Source: Pantoea sp. GD03673
GTDB lineage: Bacteria > Pseudomonadota > Gammaproteobacteria > Enterobacterales > Enterobacteriaceae
Length of the DNA stretch: 64,000 bases
Direction of reading: 5' to 3'
NCBI RefSeq assembly: GCF_029844725.1
Contig: NZ_JAOCKJ010000002.1
Coordinates: 488,301 to 552,300 of the forward strand
The notes under the pieces are model-generated. The model saw nothing but the letters and a program-made list of their open reading frames with translations. It was not told the DNA's origin and ran no database searches. This document shows, one piece after another, positions 1 through 9,969 of this stretch (positions within the stretch are counted from its first letter, which is position 1; each line of letters opens with the position of its first letter). Made by a program: the position numbers and the translations under genes.

Positions 1-526
<526 letters not shown>

Positions 527-714
527 TTATAGGGATATCTTCGCTTAAAATTCAGTTGAAAATCTGAGCACAGACACATTCAGGAAGATCGCTCTTTACC
601 CACAATCCTGTCAGCCTCATTAATGACGACGCATATTACACTGTTAACGCCGCGCATAAAAGAATGGAACGTGGTGGAAGCGAAACAGATATCTGCGCAA
701 GGCAGAGCGGACAA

Positions 715-735
715 AGGCCGCGGGATGCGCGGCCT
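715..735 (-). terminator. Hairpin after rseC
   Basis: An 8-bp perfect stem (AGGCCGCG and CGCGGCCT, 5-nt loop) lies just past the rseC stop on the leftward strand and is followed there by a short T-containing stretch. It probably ends the rpoE-rseABC transcript; the T tract is weak, so termination may be partial. Confidence 0.45.
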
Positions 736-744
736 GGACGTACG

Positions 745-1209
745 TTACGCTTCGCTTTCAACACGCAGCGCATCGGGAGGTAAAGCGATGTTGAGAATGA
801 CCGGCTGAAAGGCGTCGCGATCGCCAAATTTCATTGAAACGCCTTTGGCGACAATAAAACCGCCAATGCCACCCAGCAGTGCGCCACAGGCGGCGGCCAG
901 ATCGCTGCTGAACAGCGCCTGAAACAGACCGGCAACCACGAACAGACCAAACAGCGGCGTCATATAGACCAGCAGCGCTGAACCCAGCAGGCTGCTCTCT
1001 TTGATGCCTAACTCAATGCGCTGTCCCGGCTGCAGCGGCTTGCTGCTGGCGATCTGCATCACGTGAGCATTCTTCGGACCGAGTTTATTCAGCATATGGC
1101 TGCCGCAACCTTTACGGGCCTGGCAACTGTTGCAGGAGGTTTTTGCTTCGGTATGCAGTGTGGCAATGCCATCCTGCCATGCCACCACGGTGGCCCATTC
1201 TCTCATCAT
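745..1209 (-). CDS. rseC: SoxR-reducing system / sigma-E regulator RseC
   Basis: Inner-membrane protein of 154 residues, last gene of the rpoE-rseABC operon. RseC family members contribute to reduction of SoxR and have a minor link to sigma-E control. A cysteine cluster CNSCQARKGCG lies near residues 26-36, as in the family, and two hydrophobic segments lie at about residues 75-95 and 100-122. The start overlaps the rseB stop by 4 nt (ATGA), so translation is probably coupled. Assignment rests on family-like length, cysteine pattern and operon position. Confidence 0.92.
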   Translation of the reverse strand: MMREWATVVAWQDGIATLHTEAKTSCNSCQARKGCGSHMLNKLGPKNAHVMQIASSKPLQPGQRIELGIKESSLLGSALLVYMTPLFGLFVVAGLFQALFSSDLAAACGALLGGIGGFIVAKGVSMKFGDRDAFQPVILNIALPPDALRVESEA

Positions 1210-2162
1210 TTTTGTGACCCCAGGTCGATGCTGTCCGCAATACGTTTTGCGGTTGAGGGCGGTAATTCGCCGATCACCGCAATTTCGTTATTATTGCGCA
1301 CAACGGTCTGGACCGTACGACGTCCGGTGCGCAATGTCTGCGTTGTGCTGCTTTTATCGGCTGGCGTCACGTTGATTGCGAAACTAAACAGACCATCGCT
1401 GTAGAGCTTCGACTCAATATTTTTGTTCAGTCCCGGCAGCGTGCGGCGATTCTGAGACACCAGCGACATGCCAGCGGGTATCCAGCCAGGCTGCCAGGCG
1501 ACGGTAACGGCGTCCCCTTTCGGAACGGAAAGCGACGGTGGCAGATTCGCTTTCTCCAGCCCCTGCATCAGATTGCGCACGCCATCATCTACCGCAAAGC
1601 TGATAACGCGGAACTGCTCCAGCGTTTCGCCGTCACGATCGAGCAGGTCGATACGCAGCGGCAGCTTAGTGTCCACATCCAGCCAGACCACATAGCTGTA
1701 ACGGGTGCCATCGCGTGAAACGATGCGCAAGACATCACACATCTGATCGGCAATGCGCGAGCGACCCACGGTAATAAAATCGTAGGCGGTGGCGAGTTTG
1801 GTGAAGTCAGCAAAAATCACCGATGGCAACGCATCGATAATGTGATTGCCGGGAAGCGAAAAGGGATCAAGGCCAGGCTCGAAGTAGCTGATATCGTTAC
1901 CGCGCTGAATGACTTCCCGGCGGGGTCCGTCCATCTGCAACAGCTGTGCGAATATCCGGTTATCGACCACCGCGTGCCGATAACGCAGCGATTCAATACC
2001 GATGCGCGAGACGTTGATATAGGCGAATTCGTAGTTGAGGTTCTGACTTGCCTGCTCCATCTGCTGCAATAGCGCCCCGGACGCAGTAGTTTGCGCCGGG
2101 GTGGCAGATGACCATAACAGGCTGCCTGTCAGCAGGCTAACAGCATACCAAAACGGCTTCAT
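1206..2162 (-). CDS. rseB: Sigma-E factor regulatory protein RseB
   Basis: Periplasmic protein of 318 residues that binds the periplasmic part of RseA and shields it from DegS until it senses mislocalised lipopolysaccharide or lipoprotein. The N-terminus has a signal peptide (basic start, hydrophobic core, cleavage probably after the SATPAQ region near residue 24). The rest fits the two-domain LolA-like fold of the family. Its ATG shares one base with the rseA stop (TAATG), and it overlaps rseC by 4 nt, so the three rse genes are tightly packed. Confidence 0.95.
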   Translation of the reverse strand: MKPFWYAVSLLTGSLLWSSATPAQTTASGALLQQMEQASQNLNYEFAYINVSRIGIESLRYRHAVVDNRIFAQLLQMDGPRREVIQRGNDISYFEPGLDPFSLPGNHIIDALPSVIFADFTKLATAYDFITVGRSRIADQMCDVLRIVSRDGTRYSYVVWLDVDTKLPLRIDLLDRDGETLEQFRVISFAVDDGVRNLMQGLEKANLPPSLSVPKGDAVTVAWQPGWIPAGMSLVSQNRRTLPGLNKNIESKLYSDGLFSFAINVTPADKSSTTQTLRTGRRTVQTVVRNNNEIAVIGELPPSTAKRIADSIDLGSQK

Positions 2163-2815
2163 TACTGCTGCTGCTGTCCTAATGACTGGTTTCCGGGAAC
2201 ATTAACCTGCGCCTGTTTTGGCGCATCGGTTTCAAATTGCAGCTGATCAGCGTGCAGACGACGTTGCAGTTCATAGTCCTGAAGCATCGCGTTCACGCGA
2301 CGACGCTGGTCCTGAACCTGCTGATTTGAGCTGTTCGTGTCAAACGCATCAGACGGCACGCCCAGGCTCACCGGTGAGGCTTTACCCATCATCGGCAGCG
2401 TATTGAACACCGGAGAGTCAGACGTCTGCGTGGCACTGCCCTCTGGCTGATTGTAGTGCTGAACACCCACGATCACGGCCAGTGACACACAGGCAGCCAC
2501 ACCGACCTGAGTCAGTTGCGCAGCCCACGGGCGCGCTTTTTTCCAGAATGGCATTTTTTCCCAGCGGGAAGGCTCTGGCTGAGCTTCAGGGATCAGCGTA
2601 GTGACCTTACGCAGCGGCTCTTTTTCGATAGCAGCAGCGACGCGCGCAGAGATATCAAAATGCAGGACGTCGCCTGTATCACCGCGCATGGTATCGCGAA
2701 TAAGATGATAGCTCGCCCAGCTTTTCTGTAGTTCTGCGTCCTTAGACAAGGCGGAAAACAGCTCGTTATCTAAGGTCTCACCATCCATTAAAGCGGAAAG
2801 TTTTTCTTTCTGCAT
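2162..2815 (-). CDS. rseA: Anti-sigma-E factor RseA
   Basis: Single-pass inner-membrane anti-sigma factor, 217 residues. The cytoplasmic N-terminal domain starts MQKEKLSALMDGETLDNELF, which binds RpoE; a membrane segment lies around residues 100-118 (VGVAACVSLAVIVGV); the periplasmic tail holds the Gln-rich RseB-binding region and ends in a hydrophobic/Gln stretch recognised by the DegS/RseP cascade in relatives. It lies 30 nt after rpoE in the same operon, so the regulator and its sigma factor are made together. Confidence 0.96.
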   Translation of the reverse strand: MQKEKLSALMDGETLDNELFSALSKDAELQKSWASYHLIRDTMRGDTGDVLHFDISARVAAAIEKEPLRKVTTLIPEAQPEPSRWEKMPFWKKARPWAAQLTQVGVAACVSLAVIVGVQHYNQPEGSATQTSDSPVFNTLPMMGKASPVSLGVPSDAFDTNSSNQQVQDQRRRVNAMLQDYELQRRLHADQLQFETDAPKQAQVNVPGNQSLGQQQQ

Positions 2816-2845
2816 GCCTATGTACCCTTCCAGTAGCCGTTATCA

Positions 2846-3421
2846 CTAACGTTGGATAAGCGGTTGAACTTTGTTATCAATGGCCTCTCGCGCACGAAAG
2901 ATACGTGATCGAACAGTGCCTACCGGGCAATCCATAATGACGGCGATCTCTTCATAACTCAGACCGTCCAGTTCCCTGAGGGTGATTGCCATACGCAAGT
3001 CCTCGGGTAGCGCCTCGATGGTACGAAAGACAATTTGTTTCAATTCATCAGACAACATTAAGTTCTCAGGGTTCGATATTTCTTTTAATGCACCCGCACT
3101 TTCGAAATTTTCTGCGTCAATTGCATCCACATCACTGGATGGCGGACGACGCCCCTGAGCAACCAGATAATTTTTCGCTGTGTTTACCGCGATGCGGTAC
3201 AGCCAGGTATAAAACGCGCTATCGCCCCGGAAAGAGTCCAGTGCGCGATACGCTTTAATAAAGGATTCCTGTACTACATCAGGCACATCCCCCGAGGGAA
3301 CGTAGCGTGAAACCAAACTCGCCACTTTATGCTGGTAACGAATCACCAGTAAGTTGAACGCTTTTTGATCTCCCTTCTGTACCCGCTCGACAAGGACCTG
3401 ATCCGTTAACTGCTCGCTCAT
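2846..3421 (-). CDS. rpoE: RNA polymerase sigma factor RpoE (sigma-E)
   Basis: Extracytoplasmic-function sigma factor controlling the envelope stress response, 191 residues. The start at 3421 gives MSEQLTDQVLVERVQKGDQK, the classical N-terminus; a longer in-frame reading upstream is not supported. Region 2 (YRALDSFRGDSAFYTWLYRIAVNTAKNYL) and region 4 (LRELDGLSYEEIAVIMDCPVGTVRSRI; helix-turn-helix) are complete. It is preceded by a sigma-E-type promoter at 3501-3528 (autoregulation) and by a short ORF whose stop overlaps the rpoE ATG, suggesting coupled translation. Confidence 0.97.
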   Translation of the reverse strand: MSEQLTDQVLVERVQKGDQKAFNLLVIRYQHKVASLVSRYVPSGDVPDVVQESFIKAYRALDSFRGDSAFYTWLYRIAVNTAKNYLVAQGRRPPSSDVDAIDAENFESAGALKEISNPENLMLSDELKQIVFRTIEALPEDLRMAITLRELDGLSYEEIAVIMDCPVGTVRSRIFRAREAIDNKVQPLIQR

Positions 3422-3480
3422 CCGAGGTAATGTCTCCCCAAATTTTTCATATGCAAAAAGTAACTGCCAGCACATCTCAT
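3418..3480 (-). CDS. Short ORF overlapping the rpoE start (rseD-like leader peptide)
   Basis: A 20-codon reading frame starts at ATG 3480 (MRCAGSYFLHMKNLGRHYLG) and ends in a TGA that overlaps the rpoE ATG as ATGA, in a different frame from rpoE. A TTG 15 nt further upstream could be an alternative start; the frame is closed by a TGA further upstream. In E. coli rpoE is translationally coupled to an upstream leader ORF called rseD; position and overlap match that arrangement, but I cannot show sequence homology. The frame lies inside the leader of the sigma-E promoter transcript. Confidence 0.5.
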   Translation of the reverse strand: MRCAGSYFLHMKNLGRHYLG

Positions 3481-3500
3481 GTTTCTGAGCAAGCATGCGC

Positions 3501-3528
3501 TTAGAGTTGTGATGTGGGGCGAAGTTCA
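3501..3528 (-). promoter_or_regulatory. Sigma-E promoter of rpoE
   Basis: On the leftward strand TGAACTT (3522-3528) and TCTAA (3501-3505) are separated by 16 bp, matching the sigma-E consensus GAACTT-N15/17-TCTRA. It lies 80 bp upstream of the rpoE start, as expected for the autoregulatory rpoE promoter. Confidence 0.85.
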
Positions 3529-3832
3529 CTTCCCGCCGTAATTTTTACCGCTCCGATGGACATTACACAGGTTGTTCGTTTTCGTTCAGTGTAAGGAGCG
3601 TAAATCGCAGGCAGAGTAACCTATGACAACAGCTTTTTCATCATTAAATCCTTAAGGTTTAATCGGTTTGTTATAAAAAACCACGCCTTAAACAGCTTCA
3701 TTTTAACCCACTGATTATAGGTAAGTTTAGAGAATCCCCGGCCAGACACGCACGCCTGATGTTTAAAATACTTCACAGAACCCCCCTTTGCGCTTATGCT
3801 CAGCGCTGGTCTTGTTTAGTAAATTAAACATT

Positions 3833-5455
3833 ATGATGAATGCGAACCCGGATTATCAGTGTGATGTATTGATTGTGGGCAGCGGTGCGGCGGGCCTGTC
3901 ACTGGCGTTACGGCTGGCAAAACAGTATCAGGTGACCGTTCTCAGTAAAGCGCAGATTAATGAAGGGTCGACCCTTTATGCGCAGGGCGGTATTGCTGCG
4001 GTATTTGATGAGACTGACAGCATCGAGTCACACATTGAAGATACCCTGATTGCCGGAGCGGGATTATGTGACCGTGAAGCCGTCTCGTTTATTGCCAGCA
4101 ATGCCCGGCATTGCGTGCAGTGGCTCATTGATAACGGTGTCGCCTTTGATCTCGATCCGCAGGCGGCTGGTGACATGCGCTATCACCTGACTCGCGAAGG
4201 CGGCCACAGTCATCGCCGAATCCTGCACAGCGCTGATGCCACTGGTCATGCGGTAGAAACAACGCTGGTGAGCCAGGCGCTCAGCCATCCCAACATCCGG
4301 GTTCTGGAACGCACTAACGCGGTCGATCTGATTCTTTCCGATAAAATCGGCCTGCCAGGCCCACGCCGGGTAGTAGGTGCGTGGATCTGGAACCGCAATC
4401 GTGAACAGGTTGAAACCTGTCGGGCGCGGGCCGTAGTGGTAGCAACAGGCGGTGCCGCCAAAGTCTATCAATATACCACGAACCCCGACATCGCCTCCGG
4501 TGACGGCATAGCTATGGCGTGGCGCGCCGGCTGCCGGGTTGCTAATCTCGAATTTAACCAGTTCCATCCGACCTGCCTCTTTCATCCGCAGGCGCAGAAT
4601 TTTCTGTTAACCGAAGCGTTACGCGGAGAAGGTGCCTGGCTACTACGTCCCGATGGCAGCCGTTTCATGCCCGATTTCGATGAGCGCGCCGAGCTTGCGC
4701 CGCGCGATATCGTAGCCCGGGCGATCGACCATGAGATGAAGCGGCTGGGTGTCGACTGTATGTATCTGGATATCAGCCACCAGCCTGAAGAATTTGTGCG
4801 CGCACACTTCCCGATGATCTACGAGAAGTTGCTGACCTTTGGCTTTGATCTGACCCGGGAGCCGATCCCGATCGTGCCTGCGGCGCACTATACCTGCGGC
4901 GGCGTCGTCGTCGATCAGCATGGTCAGACCGACGTCAGTGGCCTTTATGCCATTGGTGAGGTGAGTTATACCGGCCTGCATGGCGCGAATCGCATGGCGT
5001 CTAATTCGCTGCTGGAGTGTCTGGTCTATGGCTGGTCGGCAGCAGAAGCGCTGATTCGTACCCTGCCCGACATCGAAGCTGTCGCTTCGCTGCCCGCATG
5101 GGATGAGAGCCAGGTTGATGACGCCGACGAGCGTGTGGTGATCCAGCACAACTGGCACGAGCTGCGTCTTTTTATGTGGGATTACATGGGAATCGTCCGC
5201 ACCACCCGACGGCTGGAACGGGCATTGCGCCGCATCAGTCTGCTTCAGCAGGAAATAGATGAGTATTACCGTCATTTCCGCCTCTCCAACAACCTGCTGG
5301 AGCTGCGGAATCTGGTGCAGGTCGCTGACCTGATGGTGCGCTGTGCGCTGGAGCGAAAAGAGAGTCGCGGCCTGCACTATATCCGTGATTATCCGGACTT
5401 ACTGCCAGAAGCGCGGCCAACCATTCTGACACCGCCGGGTTACATGAAGAGATAA
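3833..5455 (+). CDS. nadB: L-aspartate oxidase NadB
   Basis: FAD enzyme that oxidises L-aspartate to iminoaspartate, first step of de novo NAD synthesis, in the cytosol. About 540 residues from the ATG at 3833; a longer frame to 3788 is unlikely because the family begins shortly before the Rossmann motif. Visible: FAD-binding [15 protein letters not shown] near residue 13, the substrate region [20 protein letters not shown]-type FAD domain core EFNQFHPT, and [16 protein letters not shown] near the C-terminal part. Transcribed divergently from rpoE. Its 3' end overlaps the convergent trmN gene by 16 nt. Confidence 0.97.
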   Translation: MMNANPDYQCDVLIVGSGAAGLSLALRLAKQYQVTVLSKAQINEGSTLYAQGGIAAVFDETDSIESHIEDTLIAGAGLCDREAVSFIASNARHCVQWLIDNGVAFDLDPQAAGDMRYHLTREGGHSHRRILHSADATGHAVETTLVSQALSHPNIRVLERTNAVDLILSDKIGLPGPRRVVGAWIWNRNREQVETCRARAVVVATGGAAKVYQYTTNPDIASGDGIAMAWRAGCRVANLEFNQFHPTCLFHPQAQNFLLTEALRGEGAWLLRPDGSRFMPDFDERAELAPRDIVARAIDHEMKRLGVDCMYLDISHQPEEFVRAHFPMIYEKLLTFGFDLTREPIPIVPAAHYTCGGVVVDQHGQTDVSGLYAIGEVSYTGLHGANRMASNSLLECLVYGWSAAEALIRTLPDIEAVASLPAWDESQVDDADERVVIQHNWHELRLFMWDYMGIVRTTRRLERALRRISLLQQEIDEYYRHFRLSNNLLELRNLVQVADLMVRCALERKESRGLHYIRDYPDLLPEARPTILTPPGYMKR

Positions 5456-6189
5456 AAGTCCTGCGTCAGACTACACCACTCAGCGGAATAGCGGGTGTCT
5501 GGCGCACGGATAGCGAGACGCTCCAGCAGCGTTTCACCGGCCTCTGGCGACAGGCCCAGCACGACCCGGTGCGGCGGACGATGCGCATATTCCGCCACGT
5601 CCAGCCGGAAACGCAGATGCCAGCCATCAGCCTGCGCCAGGGAGATAAACGCCTCGCCAATAGCGACAGGCAGCACCACGCAGAACATCCCCTCTTCTTC
5701 AATCAGTGCGGCTGCACAGCGTAACAGCGTCGGATGATCGAGCGAAGCCGTCGCGCGTGCGTTGTCCCGCGCCGTGGTAGAGCAGGCTACGCCAGGCGCA
5801 AAATAAGGAGGATTACTGACGATCAGGGAGTAACGTTTATCGCACGGTTCAGCCCAGCTGGCGATATCCTGCTGATGAACCTGAATACGTTCAGGCCACG
5901 GTGACAGCTGGACATTTTCCTGCGCCTGCTGTGCGGCTTCAGGTTCTGACTCAACCGCATCGATCGTGACCTGAGACGGCGTGCGCTGCGCCAGCATCAG
6001 CGCGATTAACCCACTGCCGCTGCCAATATCCAGAATGCGTCTAACCCCGGCGACCGGTGCCCAGGCACCAAGCAGAATGGCATCCGTACCCACTTTCATT
6101 GCACAGCGATCGTGGGCGACAAAAAATTGTTTAAAGGTAAATCCGTTCTTGTTTAACTGAGGCCGTTCACGCGGCTTATCCTGCATCAT
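5440..6189 (-). CDS. trmN: tRNA1(Val) (adenine37-N6)-methyltransferase
   Basis: SAM-dependent methyltransferase (E. coli YfiC/TrmN6) forming m6A37 in tRNA-Val, 249 residues. Motif I is [16 protein letters not shown] near residues 52-67; the catalytic NPPY motif of N6-adenine methyltransferases is in [14 protein letters not shown] near residues 122-135. Starts at ATG 6189 (a second ATG follows immediately). Convergent with nadB, sharing 16 nt at the 3' ends, so the two transcripts can pair. Confidence 0.93.
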   Translation of the reverse strand: MMQDKPRERPQLNKNGFTFKQFFVAHDRCAMKVGTDAILLGAWAPVAGVRRILDIGSGSGLIALMLAQRTPSQVTIDAVESEPEAAQQAQENVQLSPWPERIQVHQQDIASWAEPCDKRYSLIVSNPPYFAPGVACSTTARDNARATASLDHPTLLRCAAALIEEEGMFCVVLPVAIGEAFISLAQADGWHLRFRLDVAEYAHRPPHRVVLGLSPEAGETLLERLAIRAPDTRYSAEWCSLTQDFYLFM

Positions 6190-6353
6190 TGTTCACTACC
6201 ATCGTTTTTTCCTGCCGCACGGCAGCGCATGAGTGTAACGTGGCGACAGTGGGAATTCACGCGGCAGAGACCCCCAGGCGCAGCGGAAACGGATTAACAG
6301 ATGAAGATTCAGTCTGATCTGTCTATAATCAGCGCCCCAAACTGAGGTAGACC

Positions 6354-7682
6354 ATGACAGTAACCACATTTTCCGAACTCGAACTCGACGAAAGCCTGCT
6401 ACAAGCGTTGCAGGAAAAAGGCTTTACGCGCCCGACCGTTATCCAGGCTGCTGCAATTCCGCCCGCGCTGGAGGGCCGTGACGTTCTGGGTTCGGCACCT
6501 ACAGGAACCGGGAAAACCGCCGCGTATCTGTTACCGGCGCTGCAGCACCTGCTTGATTTTCCGCGCAAGAAATCCGGGCCGCCACGCATCCTGATTGTGA
6601 CCCCGACCCGCGAACTGGCAATGCAGGTCGCCGATCATGCGCGTGAGCTGGCGAAACATACCCATCTGGATATCGCCACGATCACCGGCGGTGTGGCTTA
6701 CATGAACCACGCCGAAGTGTTCAGTGAAAACCAGGACATCGTGGTCGCGACCACGGGCCGTTTGCTGCAGTACATCAAAGAAGAGAACTTTGACTGCCGC
6801 GCCGTAGAAACCCTGGTGCTGGATGAAGCGGACCGCATGCTCGACATGGGCTTTGCTCAGGATATCGAAACCATCGCGGCTGAAACGCGCTGGCGCAAGC
6901 AAACCCTGCTGTTCTCCGCCACGCTGGAAGGCGATAACATCCGCGACTTCGCCGAGCGTCTGCTGAACGACCCGGTTGAGCTGGAAGCGGATCCAAGCCG
7001 TCGTGAACGCAAAAAGATCCAGCAGTGGTACTACCGCGCTGATGATCTGGAGCACAAGACCAAATTACTGATCCATCTGCTGAAGCAGCCGGATGTGACG
7101 CACAGCATCGTGTTCGTGCGTAAACGTGAACGTCTGCATGAGCTGGTGAGCTGGTTGCATGAAGCGGGGATTCGTAGCAGCTATCTTGAAGGCGAAATGG
7201 TGCAGGCCAAGCGTAATGAAGCGATTAAACGTCTGAGTGAAGGACGCGTTAACGTGCTGGTTGCCACCGATATCGCCGCGCGTGGCATTGATGTTGAAGA
7301 TGTGAGTCACGTCTTCAACTATGACATGCCGCGCACCGCCGATACTTATCTGCACCGCATCGGCCGTACCGGTCGTGCGGGCCGTAAAGGCATCGCTATC
7401 TCACTGGTTGAAGCGCACGATTTCGTCCTGCTGGGCAAAATCACCCGTTATGTGAATGAGCCGATCAAAGCACGCGTTATTGATGAACTGCGTCCTGAAA
7501 CCCGTGCGCCAGGTCCTAAAACAACGGGTAAACCGTCGAAAAAAGTGCTTGCGAAGCGTGCAGAGAAAAAAGCCAGTGAAAAAGAAAAACCGCGCGTGAA
7601 AAAACGCCATCGTGATGCCAAAAATGTTGGCAAACGCCGTAAGGCAAGCGGCAGTACGCCAGCGAACGATAATGCGGAATAA
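6354..7682 (+). CDS. srmB: ATP-dependent RNA helicase SrmB
   Basis: DEAD-box RNA helicase that helps early assembly of the 50S ribosomal subunit. 442 residues. Q-motif region at the N-terminus, motif I SAPTGTGKT at residues 47-55, motif Ia PTREL, motif II DEAD, motif III SAT, motif VI HRIGRTGRAGRKG. The C-terminal tail from about residue 385 is very Lys/Arg-rich, as in SrmB, and somewhat extended. Followed by an intrinsic terminator. Confidence 0.96.
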   Translation: MTVTTFSELELDESLLQALQEKGFTRPTVIQAAAIPPALEGRDVLGSAPTGTGKTAAYLLPALQHLLDFPRKKSGPPRILIVTPTRELAMQVADHARELAKHTHLDIATITGGVAYMNHAEVFSENQDIVVATTGRLLQYIKEENFDCRAVETLVLDEADRMLDMGFAQDIETIAAETRWRKQTLLFSATLEGDNIRDFAERLLNDPVELEADPSRRERKKIQQWYYRADDLEHKTKLLIHLLKQPDVTHSIVFVRKRERLHELVSWLHEAGIRSSYLEGEMVQAKRNEAIKRLSEGRVNVLVATDIAARGIDVEDVSHVFNYDMPRTADTYLHRIGRTGRAGRKGIAISLVEAHDFVLLGKITRYVNEPIKARVIDELRPETRAPGPKTTGKPSKKVLAKRAEKKASEKEKPRVKKRHRDAKNVGKRRKASGSTPANDNAE

Positions 7683-7698
7683 AACATCACACGCATAA

Positions 7699-7729
7699 AA
7701 AAATCGCCTCACAGGAGGCGATTTTTTTT
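7699..7729 (+). terminator. Intrinsic terminator after srmB
   Basis: Stem AATCGCCT / AGGCGATT with a 6-nt loop, preceded by A residues and followed by eight T residues; it could work on both strands. Confidence 0.9.
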
Positions 7730-7899
7730 ATCTGATAACCCGTAACGGCGCTTTCAGCGTGTATTTCCTGCCAGAGCGCTTTCTTCGCAACACGCAACAT
7801 TGTGTGACGTGCAGTTATCGGCCTATCTCATTCATCTTACTGATAAAAATTGCTGTGTGCGCTTTGCACTAATTTTCAGCACCTGATAACTCAGGCCGC

Positions 7900-8283
7900 T
7901 TAAAGACTTTCGGTAAAGGTACGGGCAATCACATCGCGCTGCTGTTCAGGCGTCAGTGAGTTAAAACGCACGGCATAACCCGAAACACGAATGGTCAGCT
8001 GCGGATAGTTTTCAGGATGTTTAACCGCATCTTCCAGTGTTTCGCGACGCAGCACATTGACGTTGAGATGCTGTCCACCTTCAACGCGCACCTGAGGTTT
8101 GATTTCAACCGGTACTTCACGCCAGGCGAATTCGCCCAGTTCGCTGATAGCAACGACCTGATCTTCTTCATAGCCCGCTTTTGCACACAGGCAACGCGCC
8201 TGAGCTTTCTCTTCATCCAGCAGCCAGAAGGAGTTCAGTAATTGTGAATTGTTAGTTTGAGTGATCTGGATACCAGTGATCAT
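7900..8283 (-). CDS. grcA: Autonomous glycyl radical cofactor GrcA
   Basis: Small protein (127 residues from ATG 8283) that replaces the damaged C-terminal radical domain of pyruvate formate-lyase under oxygen or acid stress. The N-terminus [20 protein letters not shown] is the family's normal start; the frame stays open further upstream but without support. The glycyl radical site is Gly102 in RVSGYAVRF. An FNR-type site centred at 8365.5 lies upstream, in keeping with anaerobic induction. Confidence 0.96.
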   Translation of the reverse strand: MITGIQITQTNNSQLLNSFWLLDEEKAQARCLCAKAGYEEDQVVAISELGEFAWREVPVEIKPQVRVEGGQHLNVNVLRRETLEDAVKHPENYPQLTIRVSGYAVRFNSLTPEQQRDVIARTFTESL

Positions 8284-8358
8284 GATTGCGTCTCCCGGAT
8301 AATACGTGAATAAATCAAATTTGAGGCCCCGGTATACCATCGTTCATTCACAGCAGCC

Positions 8359-8372
8359 TTGACCTGTATCAA
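8359..8372 (-). promoter_or_regulatory. FNR-type binding site upstream of grcA
   Basis: TTGAC-CTGT-ATCAA matches the FNR consensus TTGAT-N4-ATCAA with one mismatch. A TATACC -10-like element lies at 8331-8336, which puts the FNR site close to -41.5, the usual class II activation position. The transcription start is inferred. Confidence 0.65.
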
Positions 8373-8525
8373 TATTAACCAGCCACTCAGCGCGATTTTC
8401 AGCTAACCCGTTGATCCTGAAGTGCCTCAGCCTTAAAAATAATGTGTAATTTTCAAATTATTTTTGCCTTCAGGTCAGCGGCAGGAACAGCTAAGCTTAC
8501 GTCACTAACGTTAAGGGAGTTAAAC

Positions 8526-9206
8526 ATGGCTGAAAAGCTGACCTGGCACGATGTGCTGGCTGAAGAGAAAGAGAAACCCTATTTTATTGAGACGCTGAAA
8601 CAGGTCGCCGATCAGCGCGCCGCAGGTGTCACGGTTTATCCGCCGCAGAAAGATGTGTTCAACGCTTTTCGCCTGACAGAGCTGGGTGACGTCAACGTTG
8701 TCATCCTGGGTCAGGATCCCTATCACGGCCCTCATCAGGCGCACGGACTGGCCTTCTCGGTGCTGCCCGGCGTTCAGGTCCCCCCGTCACTGCAGAATAT
8801 TTATAAAGAGCTGGCACAGGATATACCGGGTTTCCGCAAGCCCGATCACGGCTTTCTGGAGAGCTGGGCCAAACAGGGTGTGATGTTGCTGAACACCGTG
8901 TTAACGGTTGAGGCGGGCAAAGCCCATTCCCATGCACGCTTCGGCTGGGAGACGTTTACGGACAACGTGATTGCGGCGATTAACCAGCACTGTGAAGGGG
9001 TAATTTTTCTGCTGTGGGGCTCCCATGCGCAGAAGAAAGGCAGCATTATTGATCGTAAACGCCATCATGTGCTGCAGGCACCGCATCCCTCGCCGCTTTC
9101 TGCGCACCGGGGTTTTTTCGGCAGCAAGCATTTTTCAACGACCAATGAATTGCTGAGCGCCGCCGGTAAAAAGCCGGTGGACTGGACGCCGGTCTTACCG
9201 GAATAG
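8526..9206 (+). CDS. ung: Uracil-DNA glycosylase
   Basis: Removes uracil from DNA to start base-excision repair; 226 residues from ATG 8526, which has a purine-rich ribosome site (AGGGAG) and gives the usual [11 protein letters not shown] start. Catalytic Asp64 lies in [16 protein letters not shown]; the second active-site motif is [13 protein letters not shown]. Neighbours on the left match E. coli; on the right E. coli has yfiF, whereas here grpE follows. Confidence 0.97.
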   Translation: MAEKLTWHDVLAEEKEKPYFIETLKQVADQRAAGVTVYPPQKDVFNAFRLTELGDVNVVILGQDPYHGPHQAHGLAFSVLPGVQVPPSLQNIYKELAQDIPGFRKPDHGFLESWAKQGVMLLNTVLTVEAGKAHSHARFGWETFTDNVIAAINQHCEGVIFLLWGSHAQKKGSIIDRKRHHVLQAPHPSPLSAHRGFFGSKHFSTTNELLSAAGKKPVDWTPVLPE

Positions 9207-9217
9207 CGCCAGAAAGC

Positions 9218-9245
9218 ACACGGCCGCGTCAGTGCGCGGCCGTGT
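9218..9245. terminator. Strong hairpin between convergent ung and grpE
   Basis: A perfect 11-bp GC-rich stem (9218-9228 with 9235-9245, 6-nt loop) lies between the two convergent genes. There is no long T tract on either strand, so termination is likely but not certain. Confidence 0.5.
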
Positions 9246-9265
9246 AACAGGATTCAGGTATTGAA

Positions 9266-9847
9266 TCAGTTTTTAGCTTTAGCTACCGCAACCATCGCCG
9301 GACGCAGCAGGCGACCATTGAGGGTGTAACCACGCTGCATCACCAGCATGACATGGTTAGGCTCGAACTCTTCAGACTCCATCATCGACATGGCCTGATG
9401 GACTTCCGGGTTGAACGGCACGCCGGTTTCACCGACCACTTCAACACCGAATTTACGTACGGCACCGAGCAGGCCTTTCAGGGTCAGTTCAATCCCTTCG
9501 ATCATGGATGCCAGCTGTGGGTCCTCTTTATTGGCCACTTCCAGCGCACGTTCCAGGCTGTCGATCACCGGCAGCAGTTCGTTGGCAAATTTCTCCAGCG
9601 CAAATTTGTGCGCCTTTTCAACGTCCATCTCGGCACGGCGACGAATGTTTTCTACTTCAGCCTGCGCACGCAGCTGAGCATCGCGCACACCGGTCTGCGA
9701 CTGCGCTAATTCAGCTTCGAGCTGAGCGATACGCTCATCACGCGGATCCACCTCTGCTGCTGTCTCCGCTTCCTGAGGTTGCTGCTGATCCTGCTGAATT
9801 TCGTCTGAGACTTGCTCGTTTGGGGTGTTCTGTTCTTTACTACTCAT
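9266..9847 (-). CDS. grpE: Nucleotide exchange factor GrpE
   Basis: Co-chaperone that releases ADP from DnaK; 193 residues from ATG 9847 ([12 protein letters not shown]). The N-terminus is acidic and Gln-rich, then a long coiled coil (about residues 40-90, including the [22 protein letters not shown] segment) and a C-terminal beta domain ending in [22 protein letters not shown] longer frame to 9874 exists but lacks the family start. A sigma-32 promoter is present upstream at 9893-9918. Divergent from nadK. Confidence 0.96.
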   Translation of the reverse strand: MSSKEQNTPNEQVSDEIQQDQQQPQEAETAAEVDPRDERIAQLEAELAQSQTGVRDAQLRAQAEVENIRRRAEMDVEKAHKFALEKFANELLPVIDSLERALEVANKEDPQLASMIEGIELTLKGLLGAVRKFGVEVVGETGVPFNPEVHQAMSMMESEEFEPNHVMLVMQRGYTLNGRLLRPAMVAVAKAKN

Positions 9848-9892
9848 GAATTTCTCCGCGTTTTGCACATTCATTTCGCTGGTTGGCTTATT

Positions 9893-9918
9893 ATGGGGAT
9901 TGGTATGACGGATTCAAG
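9893..9918 (-). promoter_or_regulatory. Sigma-32 heat-shock promoter of grpE
   Basis: On the leftward strand CTTGAA (9913-9918) and CCCCAT (9893-9898) are 14 bp apart, matching the sigma-32 pattern CTTGAAA-N13/14-CCCCATNT. It is about 45 bp upstream of the grpE start. Confidence 0.88.
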
Positions 9919-9969
9919 GGAACCTATCACATTGCCTTGCCGTTTTGGCTTATAAGGAACACCGACCAG

